64,000 nt of DNA, taken from NCBI GenBank assembly GCA_964019135.1, contig OZ025260.1, positions 35,892,254 to 35,956,253 of the forward strand, in the 5' to 3' direction. The notes beneath the pieces were generated by a model. It was not told the origin of the DNA. It did not search any database and saw nothing but the letters and a program-made list of their open reading frames with translations. This stretch comes from Arenicola marina. Taxonomy: Eukaryota; Annelida; Polychaeta; Arenicolidae. The position numbers and the translations under genes are program-made. This document shows, one piece after another, positions 20,084 to 31,075 of this stretch. The stretch's first letter is position 1, and each line of letters begins with the position of its first letter.

Positions 20084-22078
20084 TTAGAAAGCCGTGGCCC
20101 CTTCCTCCCGCGAGCCATGTGCCGGGCTCAATCCCCCGCCCTGGGCGGACTGGCCTGGAGTGGGCGCACGCACCGGGAGCGGATCCAGGGGCAGCTCAGT
20201 ATCCGTGTCCGGGCCAGAGTCCAAAATGTCGTCACTGGAAAAGGAGGGATTGTCGTATCCGGATCTGGGTTGCGTGACGCGCTTGTCGTTATCCAGATGA
20301 CCGCCGTTGACGATCCGGTACGCCGAGGGATCCAGATGCTCTGGGGAACCCTTCCTAGGACTATCCGAGGAGTTAACATTCGAGGGATTGCCGTCCACTG
20401 GCTGGGGATTCGGGTTGGCGTTGTACGGCTGGTAGTGGTAATTAGCGTCCTTGTCGGCGTGGGAGTCTAGTTGATTGGGGTCATGGCGGCTCGTGACGTC
20501 ATGCGGCTGATCGGGAGGCTGTGCGTGTTGTTGCTGATGCAGGGCCACATCCCTGTTGGGTTCCACGCGAATGACGACCCCGTTGTCCTTGTAAAGGGGC
20601 GACGGCCGCTGTAGCTTGGTAAGCGTGAAGTCTTCCATGCTGACCTGGCTGACCGGAGTCTCCCCCAGCTCGAACGTCTTGGTGCGTCGTCGCTGGTGGC
20701 AGGCGTAGATGCAGAAGATAAAGGCGAATATCATGAGCGTGCCGCCCGCCACACAACACACGATGATGACGATTATCTGAATCTCCGTCAGGGGGAGCTG
20801 CTCCTTTTTCGTAGGGGGCCGCCCGCCAGGGGGAGCTGTCCCGGTGGGCGGCGTCACCGCAGCGCCACCCACGGCGTTCGTCTCAACGGAGAAATCCACA
20901 GCCGTATATACGTAGGTTTCGTTCGCCACATCCAAATGGATATTCAAGAAGTCTGTGTTGTTGGCCGACAGGACGCTGTCCAACTCCTCCTCTACCTCAT
21001 CCGGGAAGGCCACGTTTTGAATGACTAGGGTGACCTTGACCGAGCCGCACGTAATATCGCCCACCGAGACCTCTCGCAAGGTCACGGTATTCAGTTCCCC
21101 GACCAGCGCCGACCTTAAAGAGTCCTTGAAGGTCATTCCCGCGGCCGGGTTGCCTTTTAACACCGTACAGTTCCCGCTGAAGGTCAGTTTAACCTCTATA
21201 TCATATACGTCGGTGGTCTTCGTGGTGGGCTCCTCTGTCGAGATCCCCTCTTCCATTTCCTCCTCCTCCACTGCTTCTTCCTCTTCTGGGATGTCGATGG
21301 TGACAGTGAAGGTGTGTATTTGGGTCGTTGTCTGTCTCAGTGGTGCCTGGGTCGTTGTCTGCGTGAGAGGCGTACGGGACGGAGTGATCGCGCCAGCTGC
21401 AACTCCCATCGAACTTTTTCTCTCTGGGCTATCTGTAGTTTCGAGATTCGTTGCCACAGTATTGGTGGTGACGTCGAGCTTCACATCACTTACCCCCGTG
21501 ACGTCATCAACGCCTGACGTCACCGCCTTCTGTGACGGGGTCACTTCTTCCGTCGACGCAGCATCGACGCCAGTATTTTGACCTTCAGCCGACGTCGATG
21601 ACGCCGCGTTCGTTGCCGTGGTAATAGCAATAACTGAGACACTCGTGAAAGCGACTTCTACACCATCAAGTGTCTTTTGTGGAGTCATGGGACTTCCTCC
21701 GAGCTCGTCTTGAGGTGTCGTCGTTGGAAGGCTTCCGGGGTCGGAATCCAAGCCTTGCCCGTCCGATGTGAACCCCATTGCCGCGTCATCAGGCATGTTA
21801 ATATCACTTGGCGCTTGGCTAGACGCGATGACGTCATCAATGGCTTCGACTGGTGATTGGCTAGACGCGATGAGGTCATCGATGATTTCGACCGGTGATT
21901 GGCTAGACGCGATGACGTCATAAATGTCTCCAACAGGTGATTGGCTAGAGACGATGTTATCCAATATTGTGAGAGGTGATTGGCTAGCAGTTACATCGTT
22001 GTCGGGGTCGGTGTCTGACGAAGTGGGAGACAAGCTCTGAGCGTCGCACCGCAGCAAGAGCCCTAAAACGATAAACAT
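20084..22078 (-). CDS. Single-pass membrane protein: mucin-like stalk, SEA-like domain, long tail
   Basis: A probable type I cell-surface glycoprotein of 664 residues. Residues 1-14 are a signal peptide (core IVLGLLL, likely cut after CDA). Residues 32-90 hold 14-residue repeats of the ASSQSPVE type. Residues 110-255 are Ser/Thr/Pro-rich and mucin-like, followed by a Glu run (264-277). A compact extracellular domain at about 291-400 has two cysteines (304, 344) and N-glycosylation sites at 303, 373 and 386; its length and position next to the membrane suggest a SEA-like fold, which I infer rather than recognise. A Pro/Gly hinge leads to the membrane helix (about 433-459) and a stop-transfer HQRRR. 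The roughly 200-residue tail has GYDNPSF (607-613), an NPxF-type adaptor motif. TAA stands four codons upstream in frame, but TTTATCGTTTTAG just inside the frame could be a splice acceptor, so the true N terminus is uncertain. I cannot name an orthologue. Confidence 0.82.
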   Translation of the reverse strand: MFIVLGLLLRCDAQSLSPTSSDTDPDNDVTASQSPLTILDNIVSSQSPVGDIYDVIASSQSPVEIIDDLIASSQSPVEAIDDVIASSQAPSDINMPDDAAMGFTSDGQGLDSDPGSLPTTTPQDELGGSPMTPQKTLDGVEVAFTSVSVIAITTATNAASSTSAEGQNTGVDAASTEEVTPSQKAVTSGVDDVTGVSDVKLDVTTNTVATNLETTDSPERKSSMGVAAGAITPSRTPLTQTTTQAPLRQTTTQIHTFTVTIDIPEEEEAVEEEEMEEGISTEEPTTKTTDVYDIEVKLTFSGNCTVLKGNPAAGMTFKDSLRSALVGELNTVTLREVSVGDITCGSVKVTLVIQNVAFPDEVEEELDSVLSANNTDFLNIHLDVANETYVYTAVDFSVETNAVGGAAVTPPTGTAPPGGRPPTKKEQLPLTEIQIIVIIVCCVAGGTLMIFAFIFCIYACHQRRRTKTFELGETPVSQVSMEDFTLTKLQRPSPLYKDNGVVIRVEPNRDVALHQQQHAQPPDQPHDVTSRHDPNQLDSHADKDANYHYQPYNANPNPQPVDGNPSNVNSSDSPRKGSPEHLDPSAYRIVNGGHLDNDKRVTQPRSGYDNPSFSSDDILDSGPDTDTELPLDPLPVRAPTPGQSAQGGGLSPAHGSREEGATAF
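21817..21996 (-). repeat. 42-bp coding minisatellite in the membrane-protein gene
   Basis: The word ggctagacgcgatga starts at 21817, 21859 and 21901, with variants at 21943 and 21982, giving periods of 42, 42, 42 and 39 bases. It encodes the 14-residue ASSQSPVE repeats just after the signal peptide. The frame is kept by the multiple of three, so the copy number can change without breaking the protein. The + strand units also contain gacgtcat. Confidence 0.9.
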
Positions 22079-22360
22079 CAGACTACTTTAAAGAGGTCAC
22101 ATCGATGGTAATTGCTTATGCGACAATGACTATAAACGACGGAGCCTGCGCCAGTGGCCGTATCGGCGGCGCGCAAGACCATCGTCACGAGTCCCCAGGG
22201 AACAAATGACGAGGGTGGCGCACGCGTGAAGTTACGTAAACCGTCATGGGGAGACAAGCAAGTCACTACACACGCTATATGATATTTACTGGATTTTTCC
22301 AATTATGACACGATATACATAAACCCTTCAAAAAAAGTCCTGCATAAAAAGTTTAGCCAT

Positions 22361-22715
22361 ATCTTATGCATTCATGGAAAACTGTTTTCATTGCATGCAA
22401 GGTGTCAAATTGAAGGTGCCTTATTCACCTTTTGAATGATACAAATAGTGTGAATTTCTGTCGAATGTGTAGTCAACCAGTAAATGTTGAATGAGACTGG
22501 GGTGCTTCGTGAAAAGTGCCGAATTTATCTGTGGGGCAGTTTTGGTTCATTGGAAATGGTTAACATGCATATGTAACACAAAGCATAAATTCTGAAAGAA
22601 GAAGACAATACAAACGTTTTCTGACTGAATAAAACACCTCAGTATCGAGTGGAGGTATCACCCTCAATTTGATACATTGCATGCAAAGAAAACAGTTTTC
22701 CATGAAAGCATAAGG
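22361..22715. mobile_element. Foldback element, about 57-bp imperfect TIRs
   Basis: 22361-22421 and 22659-22715 are imperfect reverse complements. Both contain ttcatggaaaactgtttt, ttgcatgcaa and tcaaattga in matching order. About 240 non-coding bases lie between. Several mismatches in the arms make it older than the perfect-arm element at 5265. I see no clear target duplication. It lies 280 bases upstream of the start of the membrane-protein gene. Confidence 0.8.
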
Positions 22716-25700
22716 TTTATATATATGTATCTAGGGCCTCTCTATATATATCATGTCCGAGCTAACATGGACATGTGGCTATGGCGCCTCTTGTGTTTCC
22801 GGTTTACCACACGACAGGCCTAACCAGGTATAGAAGGATTATATACATACCCAACATGAGTGGAAGTAACCACACCATTTTGGCTGTCATTGCCGTCTTG
22901 TCTGTTCGTAAATGACAGCAAACGCTTAAGAGGCTCATAAACGTGAATCTACAAAAACAGGACAAAATACCGTGCGTAAATCCAATGCAAAACCAAATTC
23001 AAATGTCATGGTATCACTTATATAGTAACTAGACGGCAGGGGATATTTTCTATCCATAAATGCATACATACTAGCGGCTCTATGTAGTCACGGGCAAAGC
23101 TAGCATAAAGCCAAGATTTCTGAGCCAGGATATTTCCCTGTAGACCCCCCTCGCCCCCCCCCCCCACCCCCCGCCCCTTTCCCCCTGGAGCACCCACCAA
23201 TCTCCGTTACGGACCTGGCTTAGTCGCTGCAACCTCTGGAAATACGAGGCTAAATAAACCAGGTCGTCGATATGTCTGGACGACGCAGCCGCGGATATGG
23301 GCATCAACGGGATTTAATTTATAAGTAGAGACGGCGCAGCCCACTTGATGGCGCTGCACTTTGTCCCAGATATGGGTTACGACCTAGGCCCCCACGGAGG
23401 ACAAACCCTCGTTATTAGTCGGCATGACAAATGGCGCCGTAAATCATGGTCTACCGCCGCCACAAGCTGTAGGATATTCGTAAGTGTGTCATTGGTGAGT
23501 CAGTCAGGAGCAACGGTTGGACAAGAAAGAAGAAAAAAAGAAAGAAAGGAGTCTCGGATCGAGGGACGGATATGAACGATAAACAGGGATCTTGGCAGAT
23601 ATAAGGGATGAAGACGTTTCAGGGGAGGGAATGGGTACAATCAGAGGGAAATGGATAAACCATAAATATGGATAACTTAAAATGGAAGCATGAAACAAGC
23701 TTTAGATGTAGGGTATAAACATAAAAACAGGGCAAACATAACATAAACTGTGACGAGCGACGAGGAAGAATATGAACTTGTGCTCGGCAAGAAACCAATA
23801 ACATCAACAAAAACGTGTCAAGAAAACGGAATATACCATGTAAGAGAAGACCAATAAGCAAATAGTTAATAAAGTAAATATAATAGCAGCAACATATTAA
23901 ATAAAAAACAGGTAAGGGCATTGGCATTATAACATGTTGGGCCAGCAGGGGGATAGCAATCAGATCATATATACTTTCATCTGAAGGTGCCCAGACACGA
24001 TAGCACAATCCGCAAAGCGTCTCTCAGACTGATTGAATATGCCACACATGACCTATCAACCAATTAAGAATATTCAGAACACCATGCACCAGGCTATAAA
24101 ACCAAGTGTGATTCAAGTGTTTCTTTGACTGGGTTTGATTGGGGCTTAACGGCACTTTCAATTTATAAGTTTGTTTCATGCCATTGATCCAAATAGCTAT
24201 CAGGTGTGGCGAAAGTGACAAATATGCATATGTCTGATGTGGGCTTAGCATTTCTGGAGAAAATATTGCCAATATTGGCGCGTAGAAGCAGGGTCCTTTT
24301 TCAGATGTTGGTCCGAAAACATTATCCCGATTAAATGCAGTAATAAGATCATGCTGAAACCTTATATTATCTTAATTGTTGTCGCTAGGGGTCAAACGAT
24401 GCATGCCGCCAATAGCTGTTTGGCGGTGATACATCGGTGATACGGGGCTGAACGCTAATCGTAATATGTGCAATAATTTTTTTTTATTTGTAATATGTCA
24501 CAAAAGCAAAATAATATCAACTCTTAATTTTATCAATTGAATCCGTATGGAAGTGGGTACGCTTACGAGGTGGCCTGCTGAAAGCCGCGAACAAAAAAAT
24601 GCGATTGGAATCTATTGTCAGAACAAAAAAGGGAACAATTTGCATTTTTCATCCAGTGCGGCCCACGTCCGTGTTTTAGTGGTTATAGCCACATGTATTC
24701 TGTTCCGCGAACAAGTTTAATCCATCACCGATGTAGCAGCCCTTTATCAGTGTCAAGTTTACAAGCTTGTGATGACCCTTTTTTTCGTTTACGCTTGTTG
24801 GTTCCTTCTCGACCTCGTGTACCACTAGGCTGATACAAGCGGGAGCTGTTATAAAAAAGCTGTTTTTCCCGGTACAGAATTTAAGCCAAATGACCTACTT
24901 AAATTCCGGGTGGAGGTGACGGACGGGAGGTAGTGGGGGGGGGGGGGGGTGGGGGGTGGCACTTGCGTTTTGCCATTTGCCAATCAAAGTGAGCTACCCG
25001 GTCTAATACTAAAATGATCGATCGACTTACACAGTACGGAGGTGGTCAGGTTATAGAATACTGTTGCAATGCTAAGACATAGGCTGACCGTCGGGACTGG
25101 AAACAATCGATCGAGTTAGGGAGGCGATCGAGTTAGGGAGGTGGTCGGGCAGGGAGGTTTTACTGTACCATATCAGCAGCATCCCTCAACGACCTAGAAC
25201 CCACAGTTTTATATTTTCCCTCTTTACAAGCTACGTCTATTCGGCACGCAACTTAAATCGTAATTGGTGTCACTTTGGTCAAAGATTAGTCCATTGCTTA
25301 AAATGGCCGTATTTAGCTTTGTGGTTGTATCGTCTTTGATCGCTAATCCCACTTCCAGTATCCCCGGGGTAAAGATTATATATTAGTTTCGACAAACATT
25401 GTCTGTGTATGTTATGACGAAGGTGCCATCAGGTAATCAAATGAGTAAACACAGCCATTTGCAATTAAATTTAAACATATTTATGCCATTTCTATTTCAA
25501 GTCATATAAGCTTATTTAATAACCAATAACACTATGTGCAGTTCGCAGTCTCGGTGGCAAACGCTTCGGAAACTCAGTTTGACTTGTGACCCACGTCGCT
25601 TGTAAGACTTATATACGCAACTCAAAATTATGTAGAGAACGACTGACGACTACAGAAAGCTACTTTATCGGTCTGAAATACCGGCATCATTAATCGGGGT

Positions 25701-27990
25701 ACCTGGTTGGTTATTTGACGTCAATGGTTTACCTACGCCTCCAAAAGAGATGTCGCGACTGGCCGTTTCAATGTTTATAATTTGACGAGGCAGGCTAAGC
25801 TGGTTGGGGGCGGGTGGCTTCATTTCTCATCACTGATTACCACAAATCCTGTTACGTAACATTAACCGTTGTATGACGTCAAATGTTCGACATCTTCATG
25901 ATTGATGTCTTCAAGCTATGTTTACGCTTCTGGGCGGAAATTGAACGAGCGAGATCCCTATAAAAGCGCCGACCCTTTTCCGATACACAATGCGGACTAA
26001 TTTTTGCGTAGATTTCCTGGAGCAAAGTCCCCGTAATCCTGTTGTGATGAGAAAGCTCTACATCACATGATACTCATTTCCCCAACCTGCCAAGCCGCAC
26101 TACATGTATTTTTCACAACGGATCTGCCTGGGTATACGGCAATGGGGGAGATTGTCTTAATGGACAATATCAGAAGCTATGTTTTCTCGGGGCGCAGTTT
26201 GGCTTTTTCCACGTGAAAAGCGGTTACAAATGAAAGGTCAGATGTGTGAGTGTGGAGATAAATAACCTCGCACAGACCAAACGAATGTTCGCATGTATAA
26301 GTTGGAAATCCCTCACCACCACCGCCTGGAGCTTACTCCACAGCACATGAGCGTGAGGGTGTGGGGGGGGGGGGGGTGGTCCACGTTCGGTGTCAATTTC
26401 ATCCACTGAGGCAATCACGCATAAATTGTTGTTTTATGTCGATCCACAGAAAAGACGACCAACACATTATGGTAATCAGTAACAACAGAATGAAAGAGAG
26501 CGATAATACAACCAGCAGATATGTGGCGCACGTGTTGGCGTTTGCCCTTGAGCGACCTTCAGAGAAGACAACCCCGTCGTCTAGGTGACTCAACAAACGA
26601 ACGGTATGAAGGGTTACTTCATCTAACAAACATATAGATATAGAGCTCTGCCTCCCCCCCCCACCACCTCCCTATCTCCTCCTGTGTGACTGATGCCGTC
26701 ATATTGGATTATATCATATGTATAGCCACGTGATTAACACATTAATAGTTCACCTGGATATGGTCCAGTTCATTGCGAAATACGACAACTGCACAATTCA
26801 CTGAATACTTGCACGTACAATTAATGTACGATGATTTCTGATTTAAATGGACGACGCTAGGGTTAAAGTAATCAAAAGTAACCTGGGTATATGGGTAAAA
26901 GTGAGTACATTTCGCGTCTACGGGACAGAACAATGGACGTGGCAAGGGAAGAGCACGCCCTACATACGAACGTGTATGGTATAACCAGACCTTGGACTCT
27001 TCAAGCTCTGCCGCCTACCCCCACCCCCACCCCACTCCACCTACCATGCTCATTTGCACATGTCTTGCAATGACAAATGACCGAAGCCTGCGGAGTGTAA
27101 ATTCCATGGAGAATTCTCGCAGTTGAGGTATAAAACTCCGACAGAGTCAGTTGTGAATAATTCATGGAGTTCCCTTCTCGAATAAGAAGATGGTGGCACT
27201 CTCCCGTTACCCAAGGCCCAGTAATCGGTGACTAAATCGTTAATGGCATGCGACGGTGGCGACAGGAAAGAGTTCTTGGGATAAGCAATTTTAATATCAG
27301 TATTAACTTTAACAAACGAAAGATAAATGGTGTAGGCCCTAGCCGTTTGTTAAAATATAACGGGTAGTCTTAACAGGTGCAGATGACATTTCACAGATTT
27401 CGCGACGACGAGGAACACATGAAATTGCCTACAAATTAAACAAGAACTCAGTGGGACACTGATGATGACGAAAATCTACTTCGGGTCAAAGAGCGTGTCT
27501 TTCTGAACATGGTGATCCAAACCGCGACCCTCCACGATGATTATTAAGGAAATGAGGGCCATTTCTAGATTCCGGTACATTGAGTACATATGCTCGGTCC
27601 CCTGGCTTGAACTTTACATTGAATATGATAGCGTGGTTTTGAGGTCAAGACGGGGCCTCGGAATTAGGTCAGCGGCTTGAGTGAATGGTATTACAAATGC
27701 TCGTGCCGACCTAGTGTGGACTTCAAAAAAAAAAAAAAAAAAAAAGTAAAAAGTTAGTGGCCCAAATGGTGTGTATTGTTGCCCAAGGTCGTCTCTCACA
27801 TTGCCGCTGCATGACATTTTTGTGAAATTTTCCCCAAATTTTGTTTCCGGATTTCCTGGGGGGGGGGGGGGGGGGGGAGGGGGTGTGTTGGGATGACAGC
27901 ACCGTGGCCACTGGTCATTCATTAGAGGACTAAACAAAATCACCCTGAAGTGATCAGGCGTGTATCGATGATGCCTTGGGTTGTCCTTCG
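22716..27990. other. No gene seen; homopolymer runs
   Basis: Mostly AT-rich DNA with C or G runs (near 23150, 24937, 26364, 26655, 27860) and a 21-base A run at 27725. The word cgatcgagttagggagg occurs twice in tandem at about 25106-25141. Open frames here are short or low in complexity. I found no exon with domain-like content. Confidence 0.4.
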
Positions 27991-27999
27991 CAAGTGGCG

Positions 28000-30395
28000 G
28001 TCCGCAGGGTCTTCGAATAGGGATGCTAATCAGGATTCGGGGGACCAATAGGGATCTGATGGGTCGATTAGGGTTGTGTGGGACAAATCGAGATGTGCAG
28101 GGTCGAAGTCGACGGTTCGAAACGGGATCCGTGGGACACATTGGTATACGACGGGTCAAAGCTGGTTTCGTTGGGTTCAATCTGGATTAGCAATGTTCAA
28201 TCAGGATCACCAAGGTCGAATCGGGATCTGAAGGTCAAATAGGGATGCGACGGGTCAATCTGCATCCTAGTTGTCAAATCTCTATCTGGCGGCTTCCATT
28301 AGGTTCTGAGGGAGTCAATAAAAATCTGGATCCGACAGATTAAATCTGGGTCTGACGGGTCTAGTGGGGATGCCAGATGACTACTCGGGATCTGAGAGGG
28401 CAAATGTGGATGTCCAGGTCGAATGGGGAGCTGAAAAGGTCAATATGGATCTGAGAGGCAAAATAGGCGTCTGTGAATGATATCTGGATCTGAGGGATCA
28501 ATCTGGATCTGAGAGGTCAAGTCTGGATCTGATACGTCAAATCTGGATCTAAAGGATCACTCGGGATCTGAATGGTCAATCAGGATCTGAGAGGTCAAAT
28601 CTAGATCTGAGAGGTCAATTATGGGTCTGAGAGGTCCAATCTGGATCTAAAGGATCAAATCTGGATCTGAGGGATCAAATCTGGATCTGAGGGTCAAATC
28701 TGGATCTGAAGGGTCAAATCTTGATCTGAGGGTCAACTCTCGATCTGAGGGTCAATCTGGATCTGAGGGATCAAATCTTGATCTGAGGGATCAAATCTGG
28801 ATTTGAAGGGTCAAATCTGGATCTGAGGGATCAAATCTAGATCTGAGGGTCAAATCTGTATCTGAGGGGTCAAATCTAGATCTGAGGGTCAAATCTGTAT
28901 CTGAGGGGTCAATCTGGATCTGAGAGGTCAAGTCTGGATCTGATACGTCAAATCTGGATCTGAAGGATCACTCTGGATCTGAATGGTCAATCAGGATCTG
29001 AGAGGTCAAATCTAGATCTGAGAGGTCAATTATGGGTCTGAGAGGTCCAATCTGGATCTGAAGGATCAAATCTGGATCTGAGGGATCAAATCTGGATCTG
29101 AGGGATCAAATCTGGATTTGAAGGGTCAAATCTGGATTTGAAGGGTCAAATCTGGATCTGAGGGATCAAATCTAGATCTGAGGGTCAAATCTGTATCTGA
29201 GGGGTCAATCTGGATCTGAGAGGACAAATATGGATCTGAGCGGTCAAATCTGGATCTGAGGGATCAAATCTGGATTTGAAGGGTCAAATCTGGATCTGAG
29301 AGGTCAATCTGGATCCGAGAGCCAAATCTGGATCTGAGAGGTCAAATCTGGATCTGAGAGGTCAAATCTGGATCTGAGGTATCAATCTAGATCTGAGAGG
29401 TCAAATCTGGATCTGAGGGATCAATCTGGATCTGAGAGGTCAAATCTGGATCTTAGAGGTCAAATCTGGATCTGATAGGTCAAATCTGGATCTAAAGGAT
29501 CACTCGGGATCTGAATGGTCAATCAGGATCTGAGAGGTCAAATCTAGATCTGAGAGGTCAATTATGGGTCTGAGAGTTCCAATCTGGATCTGAAGGATCA
29601 AATCTGGATCTGAGGGATCAAATCTGGATCTGAGGGTCAAATCTGGATCTGAAGGGTCAAATCTGGATCTGAGGGTCAACTCTCGATCTGAGGGTCAATC
29701 TGGATCTGAGGGATCAAATCTTGATCTGAGGGATCAAATCTGGATTTGAAGGGTCAAATCTGGATCTGAGGGATCAAATCTAGATCTGAGGGTCAAATCT
29801 GTGTCTGAGGGGTCAAATCTAGATCTGAGGGTCAAATCTGTATCTGAGGGGTCAATCTGGATCTGAGAGGTCAAGTCTGGATCTGATACGTCAAATCTGG
29901 ATCTGAAGGATCACTCTGGATCTGAATGGTCAATCAGGATCTGAGAGGTCAAATCTAGATCTGAGAGGTCAATTATGGGTCTGAGAGGTCCAATCTGGAT
30001 CTGAAGGATCAAATCTGGATCTGAGGGATCAAATCTGGATTTGAAGGGTCAAATCTGGATTTGAAGGGTCAAATCTGGATCTGAGGGATCAAATCTAGAT
30101 CTGAGGGTCAAATCTGTATCTGAGGGGTCAATCTGGATCTGAGAGGACAAATATGGATCTGAGCGGTCAAATCTGGATCTGAGGGATCAAATCTGGATTT
30201 GAAGGGTCAAATCTGGATCTGAGAGGTCAATCTGGATCCGAGAGCCAAATCTGGATCTGAGAGGTCAAATCTGGATCTGAGAGGTCAATCTGGATCTGAG
30301 AGGTCAAATCTGGATCTTACAGGTCAAATCTGGATCTGATAGGTCAAATCTGGATCTGAAGGGTCAAATCGGGATCTGAGGGGTCAATTAGTGCC
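28000..30395. repeat. 20-bp satellite with a 943-bp higher-order repeat
   Basis: Units close to tctggatctgagaggtcaaa repeat about 115 times, with 18-21-base variants. Copies before about 28500 are far more diverged, as at the edge of an old array. A higher-order pattern is visible: the rare variant gaatggtcaatcagg starts at 28570, 28981, 29513 and 29924, giving spacings of 411, 532 and 411, so a 943-bp block is duplicated in tandem. The satellite passes directly into the non-coding repeat arm at 30396-33413, and a short stretch of the same satellite in reverse complement closes the opposite arm at 61075-61175. Confidence 0.95.
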
Positions 30396-30599
30396 TTCAC
30401 TTGACAATTTGGATCAAATAGAGGTTTCAGCGGGCAAAATAGAGTTTTAGTGAGTAAATTTGGCCCAGTAGGCCATTACACATACAATTTGGCCCAAATA
30501 GAGCTTTTAAGGGACAATCTGGGGTAAATAGTGCTTTTGCTGGGCCAAATATGACCTTCAGAGAGCAATTGAGCATAGATATCGGCGTGGGATAGCAAC

Positions 30600-31075
30600 T
30601 TATTCCAAATATAGCTTTCTGTTTACGAAATAGAGCTTTCTGTTTACAAAATCGAGCTTTTTGTTGACAACATGGAGCTTTTGGTTCGCAAAATAGAGCT
30701 TTCTGTTGGCAAAATAAAGATTTCGCTAAGTAGAGCTTTCAGCAGGCAATTTGAGCTAAATATCGCACATAACTGGCACTTTGGGCTAAATAGCGAGTAT
30801 AACAGGGAATTTTAGGTACACTGGGCATCTAACTGGCAATTTAGGTTAAACAGCGCGTATAACGAGCAATTTGGGCTAAATTGCGCATGTAGCGGGTAAT
30901 TGTTGGTTAAACAGCGCATGTAACGCTCAATTTATACTAAATAGCCAATATAACGGGCGATTTGAGCTGAACAGCGTATATATGGGGCAATTTTGGATAA
31001 ACAGTGCGTATACGGGACAATTCGGGCTAAACAGCGCGTATAACGGGAAATTTGAGCTAAATAGCGCATTCATCC
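30600..31075. repeat. Nested minisatellites of the left arm
   Basis: At about 30605-30730 units such as aaaatagagctttctgttgg recur every 21-23 bases. At 30745-31075 units such as aatttgggctaaatagcgcg recur about every 30 bases. Both correspond, in reverse complement, to 60600-60840 and 60345-60600 in the right arm. Confidence 0.85.

Noticed and set aside
20499-20759. Overlapping frames on both strands within the membrane-protein gene
   Set aside because: They are shadows of the GC-rich coding region; only the 664-residue frame shows a signal peptide, a membrane helix and sequons.
28000-30395. Regular 20-bp repeats considered as a CRISPR array
   Set aside because: There are no unique spacers of constant length; units abut directly and vary by substitutions, as in a eukaryotic satellite.
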